Source: Lunularia cruciata
Taxonomy: Eukaryota > Streptophyta > Marchantiopsida > Lunulariales > Lunulariaceae
Reading direction: 5' to 3'
Length of the DNA stretch: 64,000 nucleotides
NCBI GenBank assembly: GCA_948567375.1
Contig: OX419757.1
Span: forward strand, 65,782,001 to 65,846,000
The position numbers were made by a program, and so were the translations under genes. Below, piece after piece: positions 12,171-24,900 of the stretch. Numbering within the stretch: the stretch's first letter is position 1; every line of letters begins with the position of its first letter. The notes under the pieces were generated by a model. The model did no database searches. It saw only the letters and a list, made by a program, of their open reading frames with translations, and was not told the DNA's origin.

Positions 12171-14430
12171 TATCATTTGCATTTCATGAGTTCTGGATCA
12201 CCCGTTCTGGGAATTGCATCCGCTCTCATATACCTATTTCCGTTTTCTGTTGATGAACATATACCTATTTCCGTTTTCTGTTGATGAACGGCATTTGTCG
12301 TCATTTCTCTATATCCGTTCACTGTTGTCCCCTAACGCTTCGTTCTACTTCCCCGTTCTCTCAACGATTTCCACTCTCCTATTTCATACCCGAACTTGGG
12401 ATTATTTTGATCAGTCTTACCCATAACACCTTACTGTCCTCTCTCACACTGCATTCCACTCCAACTTTCGTCAACCAAAACTCCTTCTAATGTGGTCCGC
12501 TTCATGGTTCCTACCCGTCTCCCGACTTCTCGTTTCATTATCTGATTCTCATGAACGGCTGATAAGTCAATGTCCGGCTCATCGGTCGTCGTTTACAAGT
12601 GGTTACTACTTCCTTACATGCTTTTCTTTACATTTACCTTGCGATTAGGTTTTTACTTGATTGTACATTTCTGTATTACTCTCGGTTTACAATTTGCTTT
12701 CGATTCATCCTGGTTTTTCCCTATTGTTTCACATATGCTTACTTCGCGATTTCTTTATATGAATTGACACACAATTCACAGATTCTCTACGTGTAGTAGT
12801 TATATGTGGTCGATGCTTGATAATACATGATATTTATGAATTACATTTCATTTCCGTTTCGCATGTATTTTTCAGTCAGTTCTGCTTTCACTTTATTGCC
12901 ACATCATCTACACTTCATATGCATTTAATGAGTTCTGGATCTCGTTCGAGGAACGCCTTCTGTCCTCATATATCTATATCCGTTTTCTATCCTCATATAT
13001 TCTTATCCGTTCTTTTTAGTGTTTTGGAACTCATGTATTCTTAGCACATGCGGCGATATACTCTATCCACTCCTCTAATGCTTCGCTCTACTTTCCCATT
13101 CTCTGAACAATTTTCACTTTCCTTTTTCATACCCAAACCCAGGATTGTTTCGATCAATCTTAGCCATAACACTTTACTCTCCTCTCTCACATTGCGGTCC
13201 ACTCCAACTTTCTTCAACCAAAACTCCTTCTAATGTGGTCCGCTTCATGGTTCCTACCCTTTTCCCGACTTCTTATTTCATTGCCTTACGTTCGGTCACA
13301 CACTGCTTACGTTCGATCACAAACTGCTGATAAGTCATGTACGGCTCATCCGTGTACAAGTGGTTTACTACTTCCTTCCTTACTTCCTACTTCCTTTTGG
13401 GGCTTAGCCCCATGTTACCTTTTTTGTCTCTCCCTTGTACGGCTTGATGGGGTCTTCCCATCCTTCATTTTTCCTACACGGTCGCCTTTTTCTTCCTTAC
13501 ATGCTTTGCTTTATGTTTACCTTGCGATTAGGTTTTTAAGTGATTGTACATTTTTGTTCTAGTCTCGGTTTATAATTTGCTTTCGATTCATTCAATTTGT
13601 TTGCGATTATTTCACATAGATTTACTTCGCGATTTCATTATATGAGTTAACTCTTCGTTTTCTCAGTTCACATTTGTTTTCTCTGTTCATTATTGGCCGA
13701 CAGATTCTCTGCATGTAATTATATGTGATCGATGCTTGATAATTCTTGCAGTTAATGAATTACATTTCATCTCCCTTTCGCATTTATTTTTCGGTCAGTT
13801 CTGCTTTCATGTTATTACCATTTCATCTACACTCCATATGCATTTAATGAGTTCTGAATCTCCCGTTTGAGGAACGGCTTCTGTCCTCATATATCCATAT
13901 CCGTATTCCGAATTCCTGGTTCCCTACCCGACTTCCGTTCGGAAACTGCTTAAGAGTTAATGTCCGGCTCATCAGTCTTCGTTTACTAATGGTTTACTAC
14001 TTCTTTACATGCGTTGCTTTGCGATTAAGGTTCATACGGGGTTGTACTAAGACTAATACATTTCTGTATTAGTCTTTGATTACACGTTGTTTCAATTTAT
14101 TCGCACGCAGTTCCTTCGCGATTTCTTTACATGAGTTACCCTACGCTTCCCGATTACACATTGGTTTACAGTTTCTCTACATGTTGTTACCCTCTGATAA
14201 TTATATGATGATGGTGCTTGGTCTTACATGCGATTTATGAATTACACTTCATCTCTTTTTTCGCAAGTATTTTTCATTCAGTTTTGCGTTCATCTTATTG
14301 CCATTCCATCTGCACTTCATATGCATTTAATGAGTTCTGGATCTCCCGTTCCTCGAACGGCTTATGCTCTCGTCTCCTCATATCCAGTCTCGTCAACACA
14401 TTGCCCAACCCCAACCCAGTATCCTTCTGA
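12170..14430. repeat. Degenerate long-period tandem array, pyrimidine-rich
   Basis: Blocks recur in the same order. GAGTTCTGGATC-type anchors lie near 12187, 12929, 13849 and 14329. CTTACATGC-type anchors lie near 12613, 13496 and 13996. A 200-bp block at ~12330-12530 is repeated at ~13070-13290, both containing CCAAAACTCCTTCTAATGTG. The period varies from about 480 to 900 bp. One ~92-bp dispersed repeat is embedded at 13396-13490. There is no coding potential. Confidence 0.7.
13396..13490 (+). repeat. ~92-bp two-hairpin dispersed repeat, copy 1
   Basis: Starts with the perfect hairpin GGGGCTTAGCCCC, continues through GTACGGCTTGATGGGGTCTT, a second hairpin (GATGGGGTCTTCCCATC), and ends CCTACACGGTCGCC. 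The same block recurs at 25200, 26126, 31160, 32447, 38655 and 39049. Confidence 0.8.
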
Positions 14431-14699
14431 TCTCATCGATCCCTTGCTTTCCCTTGTCGTAGTCTCTCCTCGACAGGCAGGGCTCATTTTCTTTCTCAGA
14501 TTATTGTTACAGATGTTCACTTTCTCTCACTATGCATGCTACTCAGGGAAGGCATCAATTTCCGCTTCTATTCTTTAATGATTTCACTCCTACATGCTTC
14601 TCATAGAATGTATATCTTCGCTTCTGTTTTCTAGAAATTTTGATTATGTTTTGCTCTGTATTTACTTGCTTATTTCGCATCTCTTGTTGCTTGCATTTC

Positions 14700-15690
14700 T
14701 CATATACATGTGTCCGGTTCAGTCATAAATGGATTCTAGATCCCCGTTCCATGAACGGCTTCTGCTCCCATTACTCAAATACGTGCATGTAATATGCCCG
14801 GCACTCAGGAGCATTCGAACAGAAACTCAGAACGAGGCGTACTGGTATTTGCCGAGCTAGTTTGGCATTTCGTGGGCCGTTGCTTCGGGGCGGGTTTACT
14901 ATGATAGTTTGATTGCTTCTTTCTAGTGTTTAATGTAACGAGACTCATGCGATACTAGAGCATGCTGTGATGTACACTACATACAATATCCAGTCTTGTC
15001 GCACTTCGCTTCATCCCAACCATCATCCACTTAGGCCGTGCCTTTCTACTTGTTCGATGGTTTCCCTAGCCCAGTCTCATCCACTTATGTCATGCTTTCC
15101 AACTTGTTCGATCCTTTGTTTTCCCGTTCGATCCATTTCAATCTGCTCGGCAGGGCTCGCTTCCTTTCTCACATGGATGTTGCTTATGTTAACTGTTCAT
15201 GCCGTTCAATGGTCTCCCTAGCCCAGCCATCACCCACTAACGCCATGCTTTCCCTTTGTTCTCCCGTTGATTCGTATCTGCTTGACAGGGCTCACTTCCT
15301 TTTCCACATGGATGTTGCTTATGTTCACTGTGCATGCTGCCATGGAATGTAGCCATTTTCGTTTCTGTTTTCGAATGATTCCGCTTATGTTCCCGTGGAT
15401 TTGATTGCTTAGATCACCTTCCTTTCATTTTGCATCCCTTTCTTGCTGGCACTTCATATATACATGTGTCCGGGTCGGTACTAAGTGGGTTCTGGATCCC
15501 CGTTCAACGGCCGCTACTCTCGTTCCCCAAATATCTGCATACAAAACAACGTCATTTTGTATCCTTTCTTGCTTATATTTTCCATTAGCATGTGTCCTGT
15601 CCCGTACAAGTGGATTCTGGATCCCCCGTTTGGAGAACGGCTTCTGCTCTCATCACTCAAGTATATGCATATAAAACACCTTGTGTTTAT
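14700..15690. repeat. Diverged repeat block with ~152-bp tandem duplication
   Basis: Copies of a TGGATTCTGGATCCCCGTTC-like unit followed by GAACGGCTTCTGCTC lie near 14728, 15486 and 15612. The blocks beginning TCCCTAGCCCAG near 15061 and 15213 are a tandem pair, each continuing to CACATGGATGTTGCTTATGT. These relate to the anchors of the 12.2-14.4 kb array. No gene is seen. Confidence 0.6.
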
Positions 15691-16387
15691 GTGAAAGCCT
15701 TTCTCGTCAAGGGAGGAAACTTGACTAGAAAACCTTTAGGCCCCGGAAAGACTTCACGACTTTAAACGTTAAACACGGCGAACGACTAGATTACACTTCT
15801 CTTGGAGTCGTTTCCCATCTCTAGAAACACGAATGAGAGTGGGGCACCTCAGATATTTTGCAGCCATACCCAACAAGACATTTGATGTTGTAACGCAAGG
15901 ATTTGAACCTCCTTTGACCCAGCAGGAAGTCATTACTCCTTGTCAATTCTTGCCGGCTTAAAACTTACACATCGTGGTACGAAATTTGAAAGATGTAAGA
16001 GTAACTAGAGTAAGATTTTAGAATTACCCAACAGATGATAGTTTATTCTTAGAGAGAAGAGGTTTACCATCTGATAGAAGAGAAAATTGGCAAAAGTAGA
16101 GTCTTTAAGAATCTTATATTCTGCTTTAAAAATCTGTACATCTTGAGAACACACATGTACGAGGAACCACTCCAATTTGGGCGATTGTGTGACTGAAAGA
16201 GAATCAACTTATCTAGAATTTATTTACACGTAGTTCGATTTTGCAGAGATCTTTAATCTTGCTATTTCCACAGTTGCTGATGCTAATTTACAGCTTAGAA
16301 ATGACCACGCTACATGTCGAAGAAGAAGAAGAGGATACTCCTAGTTCATTACATTCAGCAGTTTATACACGAATCTATGAGTTGGAT
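15690..16387. other. Intergenic spacer 3' of the alpha-dioxygenase
   Basis: No coding frame or repeat is recognised. On the minus strand it lies downstream of the alpha-dioxygenase stop and should hold that gene's 3' UTR. Confidence 0.4.
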
Positions 16388-19300
16388 TTAGTCTATTGAA
16401 GGAAAGCGGAGGTAAAGAGGTATGGGGTTCCATTTTTCAGGAGGAGCGTTCCAAGTCGTAAAAGCAGAGTCTGCACTCATCCACTTTTCGACAATGTCAG
16501 GGTGATGGCGAGCAATTACATCCTTCAGACCCTCAGTTGTGTTTACCCAGTTAAGCCCAATCTTTGTATAGGTCTCCTCGTTGAAGTTGGTGGTGTACCG
16601 GGTATCAGCTTCTAGTCTCCTGATAATATCAACAATCGAATCCTCAGCTCCACAGGTAGCTTGAATAATTCAATGATTAATGTACATTTAGACCAGAATT
16701 TCGGAAACAGATATTAACAGCTGCGTGATTTCATATTCTTGTCGTGCATGCCCATCTACTGGAGCTGGACAGTGGACTTGTAGCAGTAAGAAACACTAAG
16801 AATCGACACAGGTCAACGCTGAGGGTTTATTACCTTGTGGCCATAAGTATGAAGAGGAAGAAAGCACTTTCGCTGATTGCAAAGCCAGGGATCTTCTTTT
16901 CTGCCAGAAGCCCCACCAGAAGATCCAATTTCTCTACGTCACTCCCATAAACTTCGGTGATGGCCGCAATGGTGTCACGATCATCAGTCAAATCTTCCCA
17001 CTTCGCAATTGCGGGCATCAAGAAGCTTCTGCGGTATTGGTTGTATCGTGGTACTTGACGAGAACGGTCTCTGTAGGCTACAACCCAGAGGAACACATGA
17101 AATTTTAGCTCTCTATACCCCTACAGAATTACAGCACTTTCACTTACAAAGTCACAAAATTTCTTCCTTTTGAGTACATCCGCATGTATCTGGATGTGAA
17201 TCTCTTGCAGACAAACAGAAGTTTGAGGAGTGATCGCACGGGAACCTCCTCCAAGATGAACATTTTTAAAATTAGAGCTGTTCGTATTGAATATGTTACC
17301 GTTAGTGTATGTGCATCACAAAGTTGGTTCTCTTGTGTCTTACTTTCAAGCGCTGGCATATCGACGTTTTCTTTGCTGTACAAGCCTTGATCATTAGTGA
17401 CTGGGAGATTCCTCATCCAAGTAGGATAATTGAATAGGTTCAAAGCTCCCGATGCTTGATGGCCCAAGGATGTCAGCATGGTCTTTATCCCGTATGATTT
17501 GGCTTTTTGGAGCCCCGATGTACCGATAAGTTCTAGCACTGGGATCCTGTACGTGATGGTTGATAGTCAGTGACTTTTTTAACAGAAGAGCACAATTTAA
17601 ACCATCACAACAATATGAGAGATCAGGGGTGGAGTCGTGATGTGGTTTCTTACTCTTCTTTCTTCACGGGCGTATTTTTCGAGGCTGCAGGCTGTTGTAA
17701 ATCACGAATGTCAATATTCTCAGGGAGCAAAGGATGCATACGATAAACTGCAGTGAACTCCTCGGTCAATGAATAAGGCACACCGTGATTTTCCGTCTTT
17801 GAGGCTCCAATGATACCACCCAAGAGAGTTATACCAACTCTTCCTATGTGATCTTTAACCCACTTTCCAAGTAAACCGTACCTGAACCAACGAATTTTTG
17901 AGGTTCAGATATTGATATCTGAGAAAATGAAGCCCAGAGCTCTAGTGCAAAGAGAAGCTCATGAGGCAACAGTGTTTCGAGTGGGACTCGGATCTTACCA
18001 ATTTGCGCGCATGGCTGCTAGTAGAGTGTTTGTCTTTAGAAGCTGTGTCGTCCAATCGATTGTATGAATCTTTGCAGCTACAGCTGCAACAACGTGTCTG
18101 GCCCGATTGAAGAGCGCCTCGTCGTCAAGAGTAGGATAAGCTTTCTGCAGGGAAAAATCAAGTTACCCATTATTTGCTCCATGATAGCAGATTCTAGATG
18201 TGGTCCTGCTCAAGGAGATCGGTGCATGGGTTCTACGAGTCAGGAACTATTATAATACCTCAGTAGGTTGGAATGAAGTTTATATTAACTTGTACGGATC
18301 ATTCATGCAGCAAAAACGAAACCAACCAGGAAATTGGGAAATTGAAAGAGAGCAGTATGCTGAACTAGGTCGAGCTCGAGATGAGCTCAGTTTGAATCTC
18401 AACTGCCATAGAATCCTCCACCATGACCCCCTAAGACAAGTGTGCACGTAAGTAAAGCAAGCCTCAGATGAACTCTATGATGTACCTTGCAATTGATGGA
18501 TTAATATCTACTGCCATACTGCCATTCAACCCTAGAGATGATAGACTGACACTAATGTATATAGACTGTCGCAACGTTGCCTATATAGCCATAGAAAACT
18601 TTTAGCAGACACCGGAATCTGCCTCTAAACATATTCATAGATCAGAATAGCCAAACATGACTATGTAAAAGGTGAGTACGTAAAATTCTAATTCGTCTAA
18701 CCTTCAGAGTATCGCAAACGAGGTTGTGCTCAGCAACGAAGAGGGACTGTAAAACTGTAACGCCCATCCACGGGTTGATAATATCTCCAGCTACAGGAAG
18801 ACCATTAGCATCGACCTCAAGAATTCCATCGCCTGCAATTTTCAACTTTCCGTCTACAAATGTTCTCACCTTACTAAGAACTTCCTTATTGGGTCCATAA
18901 ACAACGCTTGCATCCCTGTACATGTTTCAAGCATCTGTTGGTACTCATGCGATGAAGGATCTAGAAGCTAGTAAAGCACCTTATGATACAGAAGGACCTG
19001 CTGCTGAAGGTACATGAGGATCTGCTGAGTATGCCGATTAGCAGAGCAAGATCACATTTTTAAACGTACCACCAAGAAGTTCGTATGTTGGTGAAGCCTA
19101 CTTTCCCGTCTCCAAAAGAGGTTTCTCTGTCCGGGTAGAACTTGAATGACTTCATGGGGCACTGTGCCGCAACAGAACTTGGAGCAGTGATATCAAGGAC
19201 CTGCAATGCACCAATTTGTAAACCGCGAACAGTCAATGACAAGCTGAAACTGCGGTTAAAGACCATGTGCTCGATCAATGAAGCCTGATATCAGAGGTGC

Positions 19301-20572
19301 TTCAACAAAGAGCTCTGTTAGAAGCCATAATTTTCTAGCGTCGAAATGCCGCACCTCATGCAAACCAGTTGAACTCTCTACAGGCACTAGCCAACAATTT
19401 ATCGGGCCGTTCCATGCTCCAAGTACTTGTCACTAATTATATATGTCAAGCTATAGTTTTGAGGCAAACTTGGTGGAGTCCAATTTGATCTGGAAGGCCG
19501 CATCAACTTTGGGTCATCCAATGGACTGATCTCCGGCTGGAGTTCCGGGCCTTCTAGATTCTAGTTATACAAGCACGAAATCTACATCTGGTTTAAATGT
19601 AAGATCTGTTGGTCATCTCAATTTCGTGAAATCAGAGAGAGGCACACTGTCAGACTTGAGGAATATCGTGGAAACATGCCTGATCGGAGCTATCGCCTTC
19701 TTGCAAGTGATCGAGCCAATCTTTAATCATGTAGTTGATCCACGCAGTAGCTAACATATTGAACTGTTTCCCGGTGTCAACAAAAGTAGTTCGGTTGAGG
19801 AGCTTAGTCGCAATGACAGAAGGATGTGGATCAAGAAGCTGCATATCTCAAATACCAGGAGCAATTTTAGTGGCCACCAACACGACATTTTTCAAACTCC
19901 AACGCCAGGGGAACACTCTGACACTGAAAATGCATTGAATGGCTAATTTTTCGTCCTGCACCTGCCAACAGATGCATGATGGGCTTTGCATGCTCCCGTT
20001 GAGATACAAAGAGGAAATAGTAATATTTAACAGCTTCTTGGCATGTCGCATCCGTCGTCCGCTTTCTAACTCTCGTGACACCATATCACAATCCAGATCT
20101 CACGCCATAAAATCTCAATGCAAAACAGTTAACTCGTATATGCAGGAACTAGAGCAGTCGGGAATTGACCTCTCCAGAGCTAGTCAAATCCTTCCGCTCA
20201 CAACGTTACCTTACCTATGAAACCTTACCAGGATATGCTCAAGATCTCCATGTTCTTAGTTGAGCTCGCTTGGAAGACTGACGATGTCATGCACATGTGG
20301 TAATGCCGAGGGCACTTACAAGACTTACACTATCCTTCTAAATCTAGACTGACGATGTCATGCACATGTGGATAATGCCGAGGGCACTCAAAAGACTTAC
20401 ACTATCCTTTTGAACTTGTGGAGCCAAGTTCCGCCCGAAGAAAGAGCCCTGGTCCCCAGTGTCGGAGTCATCTGGACCTACTGCTATGAGGAGGAATTTT
20501 TGTTGAAGCAATCGTCGTAATTCGAGGTAGATGAGCCCCAGAAACACAGGGAATTTGTACCACTTCACGTAC
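16388..20572 (-). CDS. Fatty-acid alpha-dioxygenase (haem peroxidase superfamily), nine exons, first coding exon not found
   Basis: Alpha-dioxygenases insert O2 at C-alpha of fatty acids to give 2-hydroperoxides for defence oxylipins. Exons on the minus strand: 20572-20401, 19838-19680, 19200-19070, 18915-18702, 18144-17999, 17881-17654, 17546-17344, 17077-16834, 16619-16388 (stop TAA). Phases all join, giving ~576 residues; the family is ~640, so ~60 N-terminal residues are missing. Seen: PVFLGLIYLELRR, SFFGRN, DHL, TSWWDASVVYG, AAKIHTIDWT, MRANWYG, HGVPYSLTEEF with VYRMH (catalytic Tyr and proximal His), LGHQASGALNL, KIPGFAISE, and the C-terminus PIPLYLRFPSID. Odd points: the distal-His motif reads MIKDW instead of MIHDW; the intron after exon 2 has an apparent GC donor; ~25 residues are missing before SFFGRN. 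No internal stop was found. Confidence 0.93.
20276..20417. repeat. 71-bp tandem duplication across an exon-intron boundary
   Basis: Two near-identical copies begin GACTGACGATGTCATGCACA at 20276 and 20347. The right copy contains the end and 5' splice site of the first recognised alpha-dioxygenase exon (minus strand ...GGATAGT|GTAAG at 20401/20400). The left copy carries a spare donor in the intron. Confidence 0.8.
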
Positions 20573-21397
20573 CTATCGGAGAGATTTACATACTACAGAG
20601 GACCAAATGCAGACTCGCAGTTAGGGAAGTACAGTAGTAACTCAATTAAGGAAAGGATACGTTTTCTGGACATCATTCAACAAATTCACTGAGTCTGAAA
20701 CTTGCAGCTAAATAATATTTCCTTACGAGTTCAACTGTTTGTATGAGTAATGTCACAGGGTATGGAAACCTGTATTTAGAAACAAGAAGTCAAATAGCGG
20801 CACAACGTGCTGTCGATCTAGGATGTGTCTAAACGTTCATAATCAAAGGGGGATTTGACAGTCCTAGCTTCTATAGAGGACAATCAACCAAGTATAAGCT
20901 GATGAAAAAGGCTAGCATAACATTGGTAGGTGTACCTACCAGCATACAGACTTTGTATCCAAATGACATCCTGTCATAGGCCGGTCTTAATTCCGGGCTA
21001 ATCCAACTAGACAGGAAGCCCATTTTTTTTGTTTGGTTTGGTAAAGGAAGATCAAACCACGAAACCCAAAGCTTCGAGCTTTAACCTGTATCTTAGCTAG
21101 AACAATCTGCGGCAAATGCTGCAACCCAAATGCCAGGTCTGAGATCTGACGTTATATATTCTCTTGAGATGAACGTGAGGGTGTTGAATCTCAATTAAAA
21201 CCTGCACTGATTCTGGTTCAAAAACTAGTAACTGGCTTTTAACTCTCGATCAGCGCAATCAGTGCATGATCTGCTCGAAGGTTCACGAGTTTCGACTGAA
21301 ATCTTTGTCTAAATATACTCGTTCGCTGCTGTAACAGGACCTGATGCATTTGTCTCCTTTCTGTCATCGCATGGTCGTAACCCAGCACTTGTTTCGC
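20573..21397. other. Upstream of the alpha-dioxygenase exons
   Basis: The missing first coding exon and promoter should lie here or further upstream. A possible donor site sits near 20728 on the minus strand, but no frame with a start codon joins in phase, so no exon is called. Confidence 0.35.
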
Positions 21398-21640
21398 TAT
21401 CTAGACCCGGAGAAAAAAAAAGAGCAACAGTTGCTGATTGTGTGTGCCTCTGGACTCATCTAGATCCGGAGAATTTTAATGAGCAACATTGTTGCCGATT
21501 GTGTGCCTCTGGACTCATCCAGATCCGGAGAATTGCAATGAGCACCATTGTTGCCGATTATGTGCATCTTGACTCATCTAGATCCCGGAGATAGTAAAAA
21601 GCAACAGTGTTGCCGAGTGTGTGCATCTTGACTTTATAGC
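21398..21640. repeat. ~60-bp tandem repeat, four copies
   Basis: Four diverged units, each with CATCTAGATCCGGAGA (or a variant), an A-rich or AT-rich spacer, GAGCAACA, then GTTGCCGATTGTGTGC. They lie head to tail. No coding function is evident. Confidence 0.75.
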
Positions 21641-21734
21641 AATATATACATTAACGATTTGACTTTGCTGTCACTAGCTAAACTAACGTGCAAAATAGAG
21701 CTTGAAATGGTCATGTATATCGTTGACGAAAATG

Positions 21735-21995
21735 GATTATTATTCTCATTTGCGAGACTTACGATTAAGAGTGGAATTTGTCATCATACGACTTTCTCCT
21801 TCAAACAAGTATAAAACTCTTCAACCAACTTTTCAGACGGATGAATTTTCATGTACTGGGGGAAGGATTATCATTCTCATTTGGGAGAGTTAGGATTTAA
21901 ATTGGAATTTGTCATCACATGACTTTCTCTTGCGAACACGTCTAAAACTCTTCTATAAAGCTATCAGACGGATGACTTTTCATGTACCAGGGAAG
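21735..21995. repeat. ~129-bp tandem duplication
   Basis: The block with ATTCTCATTTGCGAGACTTA near 21741 recurs as ATTCTCATTTGGGAGAGTTA near 21871. Both are followed by GGAATTTGTCATCA and CAGACGGATGA. An old duplication with scattered differences. Confidence 0.7.
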
Positions 21996-24900
21996 GTTAC
22001 ATCTGGAGAGTTTGATTGAGATTACAGACAACCGTCGAAAGTTGTAACTTCATGGAACAACACATTAGTATGTGAGATGGAATAAGGATCTTTCTTATTT
22101 TGGTTCAGTTCTACCTGTAGTTACTGCAGCAGCTCTTATCAATTAAGAATAATATTTAATTCATTAGTAAATATCCATTAATATTTAATATTTAATTAAT
22201 TTTAATAGGAATGTTATTTAACTATTTTGGATTTTTCAAAGTTATAATAAACATATTTCATTTAAATTATTTTGATACAGTAATACTAAATATTAAAAAA
22301 ATATGTCTACAAATCATCAACGTAAAAATATTAAATTTATGAAATTTAGTATCTTGAACTGTGCATTAGATTCGTGATACACGATAATATTTTTATTTTA
22401 AATTATTTAAATAATATTTTATAATACAAATTTGTTATAACATAGATTGGTGGAGGCGTTGGTCAAATCAATAAAAATAAAATTTGATGGATTTGAAATA
22501 ACCATAACCGTACAAACCGAAAAGCTGGAAAAAAAGAAATTAAGATCATTATAGAAAGTTTATTTGAGAACTTAGGAATTTAATATAGTAATGTAAAGCT
22601 CAATACAGCCTATTTATTGAGGTTTACGACTGAAGGTCACTCATGCCTATTATTTCTTCTACATCAAATGTCTACCATTTGAATTTGAGTTTGACAATGA
22701 TATAGATTTGGTTCAAAGTAGACGTTGATCCCATAGGTCACCAAATACTAGTATTATTTCCAGAAAGTCCGCCGTGAATATATCTATCCATCCAACTAAA
22801 TCACAACTAACTATGAATATCTCTATTCATCTAAATCACAACTACTTTTATATCTCTTAGACTCTATTTTACATGTAAACGAATTTCAATTATCTATTTA
22901 CATATCAATTTTTACCCTAAATTTTACAACACTTTTTATGCTAGGATGTTGTGTTATAAGAACCAATCTATTTTAGTCTCTATCTAATCTAGAGGACTGT
23001 TTGTCAAGCATTTTAGCTTAATATGGAGTAAATTCTAATGTTGTAAATTTCAATAATTTTGACTTTATTTTGAATTTATATGGAGTGAAAACTAAGAAAA
23101 AATAATTAGCAAAACATTGATGAAATTTAGAAATATACATCAGTTTGAATGATTTGTGGGAGAGTGTGTCTAAATAGATTTAAAATGTCCGGTGGGTTTA
23201 CCAATGGACATTTTCTATACAAGAAGAAAGGACTCCATCTAGAGTCAAACAAGTAATTAATTCTTTTTTATTTTCCATAAATAAAATTGATATCATGCAT
23301 AGAACCGTCCAGTTTGACAGTAAAATATTTTTATGACAGAAAATAATCCAATTTAAAAATCCCAACAAACAACACTATTATATACTAGAGGCTACAAATA
23401 TAAAGTTACTCTATGGTAGTAAAACCCTCTGGAATTTCTATAACAGAGTTAAAATTTGTGAGGGGAAAGTTTTAAAAAGATTGTAAACAAACTCCGTCTA
23501 AATGACCTTCAAGACTTTATCTTCGGGATCTGCAGGAAAATCTTCAGGATCTAGTCCTCGGAGAACCTATATTTTTCCAGATATATAAAAGTAATACCTC
23601 GACGGAACACGAAAAAGAGTACAAGGCACCAAGAAAGTGCAAAAGGAGACATAGAGCGCGAGGCCATCGATCTTCTGGGACAGAGACAAAAGTAAAGCAG
23701 GACAGCAGCATCAAAAGGGGAAAGCGACCAAGCATACTGAGCCGATGAAACAAAGAGCAAAGTAATCTACTCAACTCAACAATGTGATAGAGGTCTTCCA
23801 ATTCCAAGGGAATATCTGGTAAGTGGAGAGACATCCAATCGAACTAGAAGTCGAGTCATTTATACTATTCTAGCAGCAGCCCTGTGTGAGCTTCTAACAT
23901 ACTGTTCCAACATACATCCAACATCTTTAGGAAAAGGGTAGAATGTCATATACGGTTTCATCGAACTACTCTACGGACACATGACATTGACAACGGACGA
24001 ACTTGAAGCCTGTTGAAGGCAAGAAACACTTTTACGTCAGTCAGTCAGTCTGCCTGCCTGCCTTAAGCTTACCAGAATTGACGACTTCAACACATCACCC
24101 ACCTTCATACCATCGAAACAACTGCTGGTCAGTGACTTGATTACCACGCCATACACGTTACTCAAACCTAAAATTGATGAATTGCTGTATTACAATACTT
24201 TACTGCCAGTGATTCGGAGGATCTGTTCCAATGTCAACGAGCGAGAGTAGAGAGTTTGGATTCTGTAGCAAGAGTAGAGAGTTTGGAGTCTTTCTTTTGT
24301 CCGTACTGGATGTCATGTTTAATTCCTGTTTGGAGAAGGTTATACTAATCTATACGTATCCTGTACACCCACCACGAGATATATAAATCAGAATCTACTC
24401 GATTTGATCTTCCAAGGGTGGAACCTTTCTTGGGCTTATCCAATGCTCGAGTAATAAAGCGTCGAAGAGATTGCTGGAAACCGAAAGCAGGATAAAATCT
24501 TTAATTGCAGATTTAGATGAATGATTCTCTTGTACTTCCCAAGTTTCCAAAATGCTCCTCGTTTCCCTCACCTTCAGACAGCGCAAAAAGTCATCTGTTT
24601 CATACAGTTCGTTATTGTAACTCTTTTTAAATAATAAAAAGCAGGTTGAAAATTCACTCAAATGAACAGTAAGGGAATTTGCTTTATGTGCTAAACTATA
24701 AGGTTTTACAGTATTATAATTATAATTCAAATTATAATCCAGTGGTGTGATTATTCTGCTCTGAGAAGAATAATCTAATAGCAGTTTGTGGACCAGTTAC
24801 GTACGGCAGTGCTGCATCTACTTATTATAATTGTGTTTTCAATTTCTTTTCTTAGGTTAGATGCTCCAAAAACTAAGTTCAACACACTTTCCACAACCCC

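Noticed and set aside
10986-15674. Many overlapping plus-strand open frames rich in Ser, Leu, Phe and Cys
   Set aside because: They follow from the pyrimidine-rich, repeated composition. They overlap in several frames, have no domains and match across the tandem copies as DNA, not as protein.
24395-24730. 111-codon minus-strand frame as a gene
   Set aside because: AT-rich intergenic context, no domain, no splice sites and no conservation signal visible.
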